This document shows positions 37,735 to 45,850 of a DNA stretch of 64,000 nt, in pieces (the stretch's first letter is position 1; each line of letters starts with the position of its first letter). The notes beneath the pieces were generated by a model. That model did no database searches, was not told where the DNA came from, and was given only the letters and a program-made list of their open reading frames with translations. This stretch comes from Solibacillus merdavium. GTDB lineage: Bacteria > Bacillota > Bacilli > Bacillales_A > Planococcaceae. Made by a program: the position numbers and the translations under genes. The stretch is taken from positions 1 to 64,000 of the forward strand of contig NZ_JACSPW010000011.1 in NCBI RefSeq assembly GCF_014836935.1. Direction: 5' to 3'.

Positions 37735-37772
37735 AAAAAGCACCTTACCCCCTAAAAGAGTAAGATGCCCAT
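37735..37772 (-). terminator. Terminator of the YgcG-like gene
   Basis: On the minus strand GCATCTTAC pairs with GTAAGGTGC, then TTTTTTT. Confidence 0.8.
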
Positions 37773-37788
37773 AGACCACACTTAAATC

Positions 37789-38565
37789 CTAAAACTTCCT
37801 GCCTGCTCCGCCTCCGAATGATCCGCCACCGCCGAAGCCACCAAAGCCGCCGCCAGAAGAGCCTCTTCCTCCACCGAAACCGCCGCCGAATGCTCCCGGG
37901 AATCCGCCGCTTCGGTATACACGACGAGCTGTACGTCTGCGTCCACCTGGGCCTCCGCCACCACCGAACTTCGTAATGAGGTAATATAGAATGATGATAA
38001 AAATAATAAAGCCAATGGAAAGACCGTCATCATCACTCGATGAAACAGGCTTCACTAAATCGGCGCCTCCTGCTTCACCACCCATTTCCTCATAAAAAAC
38101 AGAGAAAATATTTGCAAAAGCATTCGTATAATCCTCATTCTCTAAATAAGGCATCATATAATCATCAATCATACCGCCTAGCTTGCCGTCCGGGTAATCG
38201 CCCTCTAAGCCGCCGCCGACCGTAATCCATACATCATTTTCTCCTGGACCTTGCTCAGTCGTAGCAAAAATCAGCATCCCATTATCCTCGTTCGCACCAC
38301 CGATTCCCCATTGCCGAATCGTTTCTGTTCCGAATTCATACGCATCCAGACCACCGATCGTATCAATGGTCATCATGACGATTACATTTCCTGTTGAACC
38401 TTCCAATGCTTTTGCCGACTGGATCAGCTGTTGTTCCACATCATCGGATAAAACATTCGCATAATCATAAACGTAAGAATTATAAGCTGGCTTCTCCGGT
38501 ATAGCGGCCATCGCCTGAAGCGGAAAAGCCAGAAATAATATGAAAAGCGAGACAATCCATCTCAT
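37789..38565 (-). CDS. YgcG/TPM-domain membrane-anchored protein
   Basis: 258 residues from ATG 38565 after GGGGG. Signal peptide (residues 1-20), TPM domain (YDYANVLSDDVEQQL, TGNVIVMMTIDTIGG, NGMLIFATTEQG, MIDDYMMPYL), one membrane helix (GFIIFIIILYYLI), then a Gly-rich tail ending FGGGAGRKF. TPM proteins are linked with membrane or envelope maintenance; a phosphatase activity is known for a plant member. It is paired with lemA 48 bp upstream, a conserved combination. The tail encodes GGFGGG repeats. Confidence 0.9.
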   Translation of the reverse strand: MRWIVSLFILFLAFPLQAMAAIPEKPAYNSYVYDYANVLSDDVEQQLIQSAKALEGSTGNVIVMMTIDTIGGLDAYEFGTETIRQWGIGGANEDNGMLIFATTEQGPGENDVWITVGGGLEGDYPDGKLGGMIDDYMMPYLENEDYTNAFANIFSVFYEEMGGEAGGADLVKPVSSSDDDGLSIGFIIFIIILYYLITKFGGGGGPGGRRRTARRVYRSGGFPGAFGGGFGGGRGSSGGGFGGFGGGGSFGGGAGRKF

Positions 38566-38612
38566 ACGCAACCCCCTTTTTAGAAATTTCGAACCTTGCT
38601 CATAAAATTCTA

Positions 38613-39200
38613 TTAATCAAAATCTACAGCCGGTGCTTCTTCCACACCTTCTTTAACTTCAAAGTAATCTTTTTGCTCAAAGCTGAACATCCCAGCGATT
38701 AAGTTTCCTGGGAATCGGCGCACAGTATTATTAAATTGCTGCACCGTGTCATTATAATCCTTTCGCGCTACCGCTAAACGATTTTCCGTTCCAGCCAGCT
38801 CATCCATTAAACGTGTAAACTGCACATCCGATTTTAAAGTCGGATAATTTTCAATCACTACTAATAATCGGGATAAAGCAGAAGATAAATCATTGTTTGC
38901 TTCCGCTGCCTCTCCAACTGTATTTGCATTGCCATATTGTGTACGGGCATTTGCAATTTGTGTAAATATCTCTTCTTCCTGCTTCGCATAACCTTTTACG
39001 GTATTCACTAAATTCGGTACTAAATCAAATCGGCGCTGCAACTGGTTTTCCACTTGCGCCCATGCAGCATCCACCGTTTCTTCCCCGGTCACTAAATTGT
39101 TGTATTTCGGTACGACAATCATTGCCGCAATGACAATGACAGCGATAATGGCAATGACCGTAATTAAACCGGCACTACCTCTTTCATTTTTTGAATACAC
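38613..39200 (-). CDS. lemA: LemA family protein
   Basis: 195 residues. One N-terminal membrane helix (LITVIAIIAVIVIAAMIVV) precedes the LemA helical domain with YNNLVTGEETVDAAWAQVEN, RFDLVPNLVNTVKGYAKQE and the C-terminal FNNTVRRFPGNLIAGMFSF. GTG start behind GAGGGG. LemA proteins are membrane-anchored with long helices facing outside; function unknown. It is first of a two-gene operon with the TPM gene. Confidence 0.95.
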   Translation of the reverse strand: MYSKNERGSAGLITVIAIIAVIVIAAMIVVPKYNNLVTGEETVDAAWAQVENQLQRRFDLVPNLVNTVKGYAKQEEEIFTQIANARTQYGNANTVGEAAEANNDLSSALSRLLVVIENYPTLKSDVQFTRLMDELAGTENRLAVARKDYNDTVQQFNNTVRRFPGNLIAGMFSFEQKDYFEVKEGVEEAPAVDFD

Positions 39201-39294
39201 TTACTTCATCCCCTCTTTTTAAAAAAATGCGTATAAAAATTTTGTTCAATTCCACAATAAGAGCGTACGAAATTCTTAATATGGAGGTTACTGA

Positions 39295-39906
39295 ATGTTT
39301 ACCCAATCATCCCAATCACAAGATAACCAAATGCCCTTCTCTATGAATCATGGTGCCCATGAATTACTGGATGTTCATGAAGTACTAAGCGCTATGATCG
39401 GCGGATTGAATCAATACGTTTTATTGCGTGACCAAATTCAAGATCCAGAGCTACTTTCTATTATGGATCGACAATACCCATTTATGCTAGACGAGTACAA
39501 CATTACAATGGAAGCCTACAAAACAGGCCACGATCCAAAGCACCCAACACGCAGCTACAACATGCAGACAAATAATGATACAAATTACGGTATCAAACCA
39601 GGCGAGCCAAAAAAACCAATTACTTCTGCTAACGAAATTAATGACGCGATCATCTCAGGCTTTATGCTGAGCTGTCATAAAGCAGGCGCAGCAGGGAAAA
39701 CGGCTGCAGCTTTAGAGTGTACAAACCCAGTAGTACGTCGTGTGCTACAGGACTCAGTACCAAACTGTATCGAAATGGCCTACGAATTATCTTTGTATCA
39801 AAACAAAAAAGGGTATTATCAAGTACCACAACTTTCGCAGCAGGATATGAATACGATGCTCAATATGTATGGCCAAGCAGAGCAAGCTAAAAATATGCCT
39901 AACTAA
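39295..39906 (+). CDS. Spore coat protein, CotF family
   Basis: 203 residues. HELLDVHEVLSAMIGGLNQY opens a ferritin-like four-helix domain (with DRQYPFMLDEYNITMEAYKT); a second half (EINDAIISGFMLSCHKAGAA, LQDSVPNCIEMAYELSLYQN) completes the CotF fold. These proteins belong to the spore coat, so the gene supports a sporulating host. AUGGAGG lies before the ATG. Expression in the mother cell is expected. Confidence 0.9.
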   Translation: MFTQSSQSQDNQMPFSMNHGAHELLDVHEVLSAMIGGLNQYVLLRDQIQDPELLSIMDRQYPFMLDEYNITMEAYKTGHDPKHPTRSYNMQTNNDTNYGIKPGEPKKPITSANEINDAIISGFMLSCHKAGAAGKTAAALECTNPVVRRVLQDSVPNCIEMAYELSLYQNKKGYYQVPQLSQQDMNTMLNMYGQAEQAKNMPN

Positions 39907-40090
39907 TCCCTAATAAAGTATACGAATTAATTCTTCCAATAATTATTGGCTTTGAATTAATAATAATACATTTAAATTGTGGATTTCCAATATTTACTTG
40001 CACATATTAAAGAATATACTTCCGCGAACGAGCAAACACTAATATTGGTGTTGTGATCACCTAACCTACTACGATGAAGGAGGCGCTTTT

Positions 40091-40267
40091 ATGAAAAATA
40101 TTCGTGAAGGTTTAATTCCGACTGTACTTGGATCAGCTGTAACTGCAACAGGGTATGCGATGAAACAAAAAATCGGTACGAACAAGATGCTTGCCAATAC
40201 CATTTTCGGTTTCGGTCTAGCCCATATTGTATTGGGTGCAATTGACCTTGTAGAACATCGTAAGTAG
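40091..40267 (+). CDS. Small membrane-associated protein of 58 residues
   Basis: ATG 40091 follows AAGGAGGCG. The product starts MKNIREGLIPTVLGSAVTAT and ends IVLGAIDLVEHRK. Two moderately hydrophobic segments surround KQKIGTNK. Similar short proteins are common in Bacilli and are sometimes misnamed asparagine synthase. The function is unknown. It may be sporulation-linked, since it follows the coat gene. A terminator lies at 40291. Confidence 0.75.
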   Translation: MKNIREGLIPTVLGSAVTATGYAMKQKIGTNKMLANTIFGFGLAHIVLGAIDLVEHRK

Positions 40268-40290
40268 AAAGAGCAGGAATAACTGCTTTT

Positions 40291-40338
40291 AACGAAGAAG
40301 CTGGCTCAAAGGATAACCTTATTCTTTGCAGTCAGCTT
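40291..40338 (+). terminator. Terminator of the 58-residue gene
   Basis: AAGCTGGCTCAAAG pairs with CTTTGCAGTCAGCTT with small bulges, then TTTTTC. Confidence 0.7.
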
Positions 40339-40348
40339 TTTCTTTATA

Positions 40349-40396
40349 TAAATAAAATACCCGACTTTCTATGCACTTAGAAAGTCGGGCAAGTTT
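40349..40396 (-). terminator. Terminator of the coiled-coil zinc-ribbon gene
   Basis: On the minus strand CCCGACTTTCT pairs perfectly with AGAAAGTCGGG, then TATTTTATTT. Confidence 0.85.
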
Positions 40397-40398
40397 TA

Positions 40399-40836
40399 TT
40401 AGATCATTTTGTAGCCGCACTCCTCACAGAAATTTTTAGACTCATCGTAAAACTCGTTACAATTAGCACAGATAAACGTTTGCGTGACCTCAATAATATC
40501 TATAGATTCCCCAATCAACTCCTCTTCAACACCCGCTGCCTTACTACGATCATTTAATTCTTCAATTTCCTGTTCCAACAGTGCAACAGCCTTTTCCTTC
40601 GCTTCAATTTGCATAAGCTGATAATTCACCATACTCACTGAAAATAAACTATTTCGATTCAAATTAACGATTTCTCCGATTTCCTGTTTAAGCACCTTTA
40701 TTTCTTCTTCAATAACTCCAATTTGCTTTCGCAGTTTAGAACGGTCGACAGCAAAAGACGTTTTATTGCTAAGTGTCGTGACTTTCTCATTCACTTTTTC
40801 CTTCCACTTTTTAAAAGTCCCTTTCTTTTCTCCCAT
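40399..40836 (-). CDS. Coiled-coil protein with C-terminal zinc ribbon
   Basis: 145 residues from ATG 40836 after GGAGGG. A basic N-terminus is followed by a long heptad-rich helix (IEEEIKVLKQEIGEIVNLN, IEAKEKAVALLEQEIEEL) and the ribbon CANCNEFY...FCEECGYK. The four Cys probably bind zinc. It has no signal peptide. Function unknown; the arrangement recalls small scaffold or nucleic-acid-associated proteins. The start region KKWKEKVNEKV is strongly basic. Confidence 0.8.
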   Translation of the reverse strand: MGEKKGTFKKWKEKVNEKVTTLSNKTSFAVDRSKLRKQIGVIEEEIKVLKQEIGEIVNLNRNSLFSVSMVNYQLMQIEAKEKAVALLEQEIEELNDRSKAAGVEEELIGESIDIIEVTQTFICANCNEFYDESKNFCEECGYKMI

Positions 40837-40934
40837 AAAAGCCCTCCACTTCATTGAAAAATTTTCTTGAAATCAACTAGTGCATCCACTGTTTTTTTAA
40901 AATATGTATAAACATGTCGAAATATGCTTTTAGC

Positions 40935-41197
40935 AAATAAGGGGAAATTTTTCCGTTATTTAAAGGAAACGCAAATATCTAGCGAAAATAAGAGGAAAAA
41001 TTTCCGTTATTATGAAAAAATCCTTCTATTTCAGCCTTAAACGAGTAAATAAAGGGAATTCCTTCCGCTATTTTGACCGTTTTTCAATGAAATCCCTAAA
41101 TAAGGGAAATTTCTCCCGCTATTTCTATCCAAACCGCCGCCCTGCTCTTCCAGAGGCGCATCTCATTTGCAAATAAGGGGAAGTTTTTCCGATATTT
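40935..41197. repeat. Element B, copy 1: spaced 27-bp imperfect palindromes
   Basis: AAATAAGGGGAAATTTTTCC-type units followed by GTTATTT start at 40935, 40986, 41047, 41098 and 41171. The intervals are 51, 61, 51 and 73. Unit ends AAATAA and TTATTT/CTATTT are conserved; the centres vary. The first three intervals equal those of copy 2 at 58070. Confidence 0.88.
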
Positions 41198-41235
41198 TTA
41201 TCCAAACTCCTCTCCCCGCACCTCCAGAATATAAA

Positions 41236-41271
41236 AAAAGCGCATCTCATTTAAGAAATGCGCCAAGCAAT
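41236..41271 (-). terminator. Terminator of the pyrimidine operon
   Basis: On the minus strand GGCGCAT pairs with ATGCGCT around TTCTTAAATGAG, then TTTTTT. Confidence 0.8.
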
Positions 41272-41278
41272 CACCTAT

Positions 41279-41491
41279 TCAACTATTGATTTGTTCGTAT
41301 AATTTACTTGAAAAATATTTCCGCGCATCCGCCATTTTAATATGCAGCATACGTTCTTCGTTGCTATCTTCATTAATAAAAGTAACGAAGGCACCTTCTA
41401 AATTTTCGTGTATGCTTTTAAAAATAAAATTATCGGCAAGTAATTCATCAATCTGCAAAATTTCTTTTGCCACAAATTCGAATTCTGACAT
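41279..41491 (-). CDS. Small hypothetical protein at the end of the pyrimidine operon
   Basis: 70 residues from ATG 41491, 19 bp after the permease stop; a longer frame starting inside the permease gene is less likely. It reads MSEFEFVAKEILQIDELLAD at the start and has no membrane or metal motif. It is soluble, acidic, and apparently co-transcribed with pyrimidine catabolism genes. Function unknown. Confidence 0.6.
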   Translation of the reverse strand: MSEFEFVAKEILQIDELLADNFIFKSIHENLEGAFVTFINEDSNEERMLHIKMADARKYFSSKLYEQINS

Positions 41492-41510
41492 CGTCGCACC
41501 CCATTTACGT

Positions 41511-42992
41511 TTAATCTGTAGAAGCTGTTTGTTGAACACCAATCGGTTCTGGCGTCACATCAATTTCCCAGCTGCGTCCTGCTGTAATGCCTAAATACTC
41601 CTCATCACTTGGATTCGTAATTTCAGCTTGCGGATACTTTTTGAACCACCAGAATTTCGCCAGCACATAATAGATTGCCGCCCCTACAAAGAAGCCGATT
41701 AGTGAAGAAAACGATGGCCAAATATTTGCGATTAATCCACCAAGTACCCAAGCGATAATTCCCGCTACATTGACACCTTTTAAATAACGATATTGTCCGT
41801 CTATCTCGTATAGATCCTTTACATTTACTCTTCGCTTACGAAGCAAATAGTAATCAGCAAACAAAATACCGACAATAGAGGATAGAATTCCACCAACAAC
41901 TAGTAAAACGCTATTTAAAATATCAAACAAACTCCACGGTTGAACAACAGTCCCTACAATACCAGCAATGACTACACCTACCCAGAACGGTACTTTCGGG
42001 CCGCCGATATTCGAGAAGATCGTCGCCGCCGGAATAACGTTTGCGGAAGTATTTGTCGACCATTGAGCCAATACGATCATGGATAATAGCATGACAAGGA
42101 CAATACCTCCTGCTGCTTGCTGAAGTGCGTTAACCGGGTCACCTGAACCAGTAGCCATATAACATACCGCGCCAATAACAATCATCAGCGTATTAAAAAT
42201 AGGCTGAACAACGAGTGAACCTAATAACTGTGTTTTATTTCGTTTGAACCAGTTACGTTCATTTTTCGGTGCTTTAAAGTGACGTGAAAGTGTAGGCATA
42301 TCTGCAGCAAGTGTAGCCCAGAAGCCCATAATTGCCATAGCGACAATCATAAATGCCGTAAACTGTTCAAAGCCTGTTTGTGGCGCTTCCACCCACGACC
42401 ATACCGCTTTTCCTTGTTCCTTTGCTTCAGCCGATAGCTGCAAGTACATCCAAATCGAAATAAAGATGATGATTGGTGCAGCAAAATCAGCGAAACGCTC
42501 AATTGATTTAATCCCTAACGATACGTTGAATAACTGCAATGTCGCAAAGACAATAAAACACACAAACCAATTATCGAAGCCTATCATAATATTTAAAATT
42601 CCATTGATTGCAAGGGCTCCGAAGTACGTATTAATACCAAACCAACAAGATGCCGTAAATGCACGTGCAAATGAAGGAAGATGTGTTCCAATCGTTCCGA
42701 ACGGTGCACGCATATACACAGGAAATGATAATCCGTGTTCTACACCGATATCACCAATAACGACCATAAAAATACCAATTAAAATCGATCCTACCAATGT
42801 CGCAAGGATAAGCATCGGCATACTTAAATTAATAATTCCGCCAGCACCTATCGCAAATGCGGCCAGTACAATAGCCATCCCTACCCAGATAACGCCAAAG
42901 CCGAGCACTCCAATACTGCGATTCTCATGTGAGACAGGAAGTAAATCAGGTGATTTTAAATAATTATTATTCGAGCTTTTTGGATTGGACAT
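41511..42992 (-). CDS. NCS1-family nucleobase permease (uracil/allantoin type)
   Basis: 493 residues from ATG 42992 after AGAGGTG. About 12 membrane helices. NCS1 features include FPVYMRAPFGTIGTHLPSFA, WFGINTYFGALAINGILNIM and WATLAADMPTLSRHF. Family members import uracil, allantoin, cytosine or hydantoins with a cation. The operon with PreA and PreT suggests uracil/thymine or dihydropyrimidines. It ends just before the small gene at 41491. Confidence 0.9.
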   Translation of the reverse strand: MSNPKSSNNNYLKSPDLLPVSHENRSIGVLGFGVIWVGMAIVLAAFAIGAGGIINLSMPMLILATLVGSILIGIFMVVIGDIGVEHGLSFPVYMRAPFGTIGTHLPSFARAFTASCWFGINTYFGALAINGILNIMIGFDNWFVCFIVFATLQLFNVSLGIKSIERFADFAAPIIIFISIWMYLQLSAEAKEQGKAVWSWVEAPQTGFEQFTAFMIVAMAIMGFWATLAADMPTLSRHFKAPKNERNWFKRNKTQLLGSLVVQPIFNTLMIVIGAVCYMATGSGDPVNALQQAAGGIVLVMLLSMIVLAQWSTNTSANVIPAATIFSNIGGPKVPFWVGVVIAGIVGTVVQPWSLFDILNSVLLVVGGILSSIVGILFADYYLLRKRRVNVKDLYEIDGQYRYLKGVNVAGIIAWVLGGLIANIWPSFSSLIGFFVGAAIYYVLAKFWWFKKYPQAEITNPSDEEYLGITAGRSWEIDVTPEPIGVQQTASTD

Positions 42993-43019
42993 CGCTACAC
43001 CTCTCATTATTCAATTTTT

Positions 43020-43078
43020 GGGCCCACAGGACGTGGTCAGGCAGCCGTTGTCGCACGATGCGACGCTGTTAGGCTGAC
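43020..43078 (+). repeat. Degenerate hairpin repeat between preA and the permease gene
   Basis: CCACAGGACGTGG (43022-43034) matches the hairpin inside the 33207 repeat. GTCGCACGATGCGAC forms a second stem. It lies inside the operon and could affect message processing. Confidence 0.55.
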
Positions 43079-43109
43079 ATACATTCCTTTAAAAATATTT
43101 ACCAGGGGA

Positions 43110-44393
43110 CTACCTTGCAATACTTGAACTATTTGCTGCAAACCCCGAAATTAATGACTGTCTTTCGTTCCATGTCATTGGCGGCTGTGTATGCACTAAT
43201 TCCTTCATCGTAATGGCACCTTCTGCCGGACATACGATTGAACATAAGTTACAGCCTACACAGTCTTCCTCACGAACTTTCAGCATCGGACGACCGTCTT
43301 CCGTATACAGATCGATACATTGATGAGACGTATCTTCGCAGGCAATATGGCACTTATTACAGTTAATACAAACATCATTGTTGATTTCTGCAACAACTTT
43401 ATAATTTAAGTCCAGATCTCCCCAATCCGAGTATTTAGGAACTGTTTTTCCAACTAGATCCATAACAGACGCCAAGCCTTTGTCATCTAAATAGTTACTT
43501 AAGCCATCAATCATATCCTCTACAATGCTGAAGCCGTGGTGCATAGCTGCCGTACACACTTGCACACTTGTAGAACCCATCAGTATAAACTCAGCAGCAT
43601 CCTGCCAGTTTGAAATACCGCCAATGCCTGAAATCGGTACATTGATATACGGATTTCTTGCACATTCACCTACCATGTTCAGCGCAATCGGCTTAACCGC
43701 TGGACCACAATAGCCTCCGTGAGCACCTTTGTTACCAACGTGCGGTATTGTATTCCAAGAGTTTAAATCTACTCCTGCCAAACTATTGATTGTATTAATC
43801 ATACTAATCGCATCAGCACCGCCGCGTATCGCTGCTTCAGCCGTTACCGTAATATCAGTAATATTCGGCGTCAGCTTAACAATGACCGGTACTTGAGCAT
43901 ATTCCTTCGCCCAATACGTCTGCTTTTCCACCAGATCCGGCACCTGACCAGAAGCGGCACCCATGCCACGCTCGGCCATTCCATGGGGGCACCCAAAGTT
44001 TAATTCAAAGCCATCGACCCCGACATCTTGTACTTTTTTTACAATTTCATGCCACTTTTCAGCTTTCGGCTCGACCATTAATGAAGCAATGATCGCGTGA
44101 TTAGGAAATCGTTTTTTCGTTTCATAAATTTCTTTCAGGTTCACTTCCAGCGGCCTGTCTGTGATTAACTCAATATTGTTGAACCCTGCCACTTTTTGAC
44201 CATTAAAACTTACAGCTGCAAAACGGGAAGAAACGTTTAAAATAGGGTCCCCCAACGTTTTCCAAACAGCTCCACCCCAGCCTGCTTCAAAAGCACGTTG
44301 GACTTGATAACCCGAGTTTGTCGGTGGTGCAGATGCCAACCAAAATGGATTCGGTGACTTTATACCAGCAAAATTTATACTTAAATCAGCCAT
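43110..44393 (-). CDS. preA: NAD-dependent dihydropyrimidine dehydrogenase, subunit PreA
   Basis: 427 residues. A dihydroorotate-dehydrogenase-like FMN barrel (residues 1-310; NPFWLASAPPTNSG, ELNFGCPHGMAERGMG, VKLTPNITDI) is followed by two 4Fe-4S motifs (CINCNKCHIACED, CVGCNLCSIVCP). With PreT it reduces uracil and thymine to the 5,6-dihydro forms. The residue corresponding to the catalytic Cys of mammalian DPD appears to be Ser (GMGAASGQ); this rests on a by-eye alignment. It follows preT by 11 bp. Confidence 0.95.
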   Translation of the reverse strand: MADLSINFAGIKSPNPFWLASAPPTNSGYQVQRAFEAGWGGAVWKTLGDPILNVSSRFAAVSFNGQKVAGFNNIELITDRPLEVNLKEIYETKKRFPNHAIIASLMVEPKAEKWHEIVKKVQDVGVDGFELNFGCPHGMAERGMGAASGQVPDLVEKQTYWAKEYAQVPVIVKLTPNITDITVTAEAAIRGGADAISMINTINSLAGVDLNSWNTIPHVGNKGAHGGYCGPAVKPIALNMVGECARNPYINVPISGIGGISNWQDAAEFILMGSTSVQVCTAAMHHGFSIVEDMIDGLSNYLDDKGLASVMDLVGKTVPKYSDWGDLDLNYKVVAEINNDVCINCNKCHIACEDTSHQCIDLYTEDGRPMLKVREEDCVGCNLCSIVCPAEGAITMKELVHTQPPMTWNERQSLISGFAANSSSIAR

Positions 44394-44404
44394 GTGAATA
44401 CCCC

Positions 44405-45742
44405 CTATGCGATTTCTGAATTTGCATTTAGTTCATAATGAATTGCGTATGCCGAATCTTTCCCTTGCTGCGCTGCGGATACAACTGTCGCTTCACCGTA
44501 CCCATTGCCGTAAATTACATCGCCGCAAGCGTAGATTTTCGGATTCGATGTCTTTAAGCTGTTCATCTCGACATCAATGACTCCACGAGTATTCGCCAAC
44601 CCAAGATGCTCAATTAGCTCATACTGCTTCGCTTGACCAATTGCCCGAATGACAGCATCCGTTTCAATTACAAATTCAGACCCTGGAATCTCCGTTAACG
44701 TACCTTTTCCATTCTCGATATCCGTTAGCTTCATCTTAATGCATTCCAACCCGATTACTTTGCCGGCTTCGTCACCAATTACACGCTTCGGTAATGATAA
44801 CCATCTAAATTCAACACCGTCTTGTTTAGCAAAATCATATTCAAAATCATAAGCCGTCATTTCTTTTGATGTACGACGGTAAACGATTTGAACTTGCTCT
44901 GCACCCAATCTAACTGAACACGTCGCCGCATCAATCGCTGTATTACCAGCACCAATCACGACTGCTTTTTTGCCTAGCATTTTATCTGTAAACGAAGCTT
45001 TCGACTCTTTCACAAAATCGATTGCATCATATACGCCTTCCAAGTGTTCACCCTCAATATTCAGCATCGGTACTTTCCCCATGCCAACAGCTACAATAAT
45101 GCGGTCAAAATTTGCAAGGAGATCATCAACTAATACATCCTCACCGATTTTTGTGCTCGTTTTAATTTCAACACCAAGGTTTTGTACTTGCTGCACTTCC
45201 CACTCCACAACGTCCTGTGGCAGTCGGAATGAAACGATGCCGTAATAATTTAAGCCCCCTGCTTTTTCATCCGCTTCGTAAATTGTCACGCCATATCCTA
45301 ATAACGCCAATTCACGTGCAGCAGATAATCCAGCTGGTCCACTTCCAATAATTGCTATTTTCTTACCGTTTGCAGGTTTTGGCGTAAACAGATTCACATC
45401 GGATTCACGAAGCCAATCTGTTGCATAGCGCTGCAGGTGACCAATTTGTATCGGCTTTTCCTCACTGTTCAACACACAAGCTCCCTCACAAAGCTCGATT
45501 GTCGGACATACACGTGCACAGCTCGCTCCTACTGGGTTCGCCTCCATAATGACACGAGCAGAGCCCTTCATATTATTCGAAGCAATTTTCTTTATAAAGC
45601 TTGGAATATTAATGCTTGTCGGGCACGCTTTAACACAGGGTGGATCGTAGCAATACAAACATCGATTTGCTTCCACGGTTGCTGCGTATGTTGTTAAACC
45701 ATCAAATATTTCTTCAAAGTTTTTCGCTAAACTATTGCTCAT
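44405..45742 (-). CDS. preT: NAD-dependent dihydropyrimidine dehydrogenase, subunit PreT
   Basis: 445 residues. N-terminal Fe-S region (CLYCYDPPCVKACPTSINIP, CARVCPTIELCEGAC), FAD motif IIGSGPAGLSAARELALLGY and NAD(P)-binding VIGAGNTAIDAATCSVRLG, as in GltB-small/GltD-type oxidoreductases. It passes electrons from NADH to PreA. It lies 108 bp after hydA, in the same operon. Confidence 0.95.
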   Translation of the reverse strand: MSNSLAKNFEEIFDGLTTYAATVEANRCLYCYDPPCVKACPTSINIPSFIKKIASNNMKGSARVIMEANPVGASCARVCPTIELCEGACVLNSEEKPIQIGHLQRYATDWLRESDVNLFTPKPANGKKIAIIGSGPAGLSAARELALLGYGVTIYEADEKAGGLNYYGIVSFRLPQDVVEWEVQQVQNLGVEIKTSTKIGEDVLVDDLLANFDRIIVAVGMGKVPMLNIEGEHLEGVYDAIDFVKESKASFTDKMLGKKAVVIGAGNTAIDAATCSVRLGAEQVQIVYRRTSKEMTAYDFEYDFAKQDGVEFRWLSLPKRVIGDEAGKVIGLECIKMKLTDIENGKGTLTEIPGSEFVIETDAVIRAIGQAKQYELIEHLGLANTRGVIDVEMNSLKTSNPKIYACGDVIYGNGYGEATVVSAAQQGKDSAYAIHYELNANSEIA

Positions 45743-45850
45743 TTCATAACAACCCTCTCCAGTTTGATTTGTTATTACTTTTTAAAGGCAGTTTTTTGAG
45801 TGAACTCAAAAAAATCTGGACGCAATTACACTGAGGCGTAATTGATTATG

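Larger units (their letters stand above)
37479..37788. other. Intergenic region with phased repeat array
   Basis: It holds element A copy 2 (37537-37722) and the ygcG-like terminator (37735-37772). No gene. Confidence 0.75.
40837..41278. other. Intergenic region with element B copy 1
   Basis: Five 27-bp palindromes (40935-41197) and a terminator (41236-41271). No gene. Confidence 0.75.

Noticed and set aside
37782-38036. 84-codon minus-strand open frame overlapping the TPM gene
   Set aside because: It is an alternative frame of the Gly-rich tail of the YgcG-like protein.
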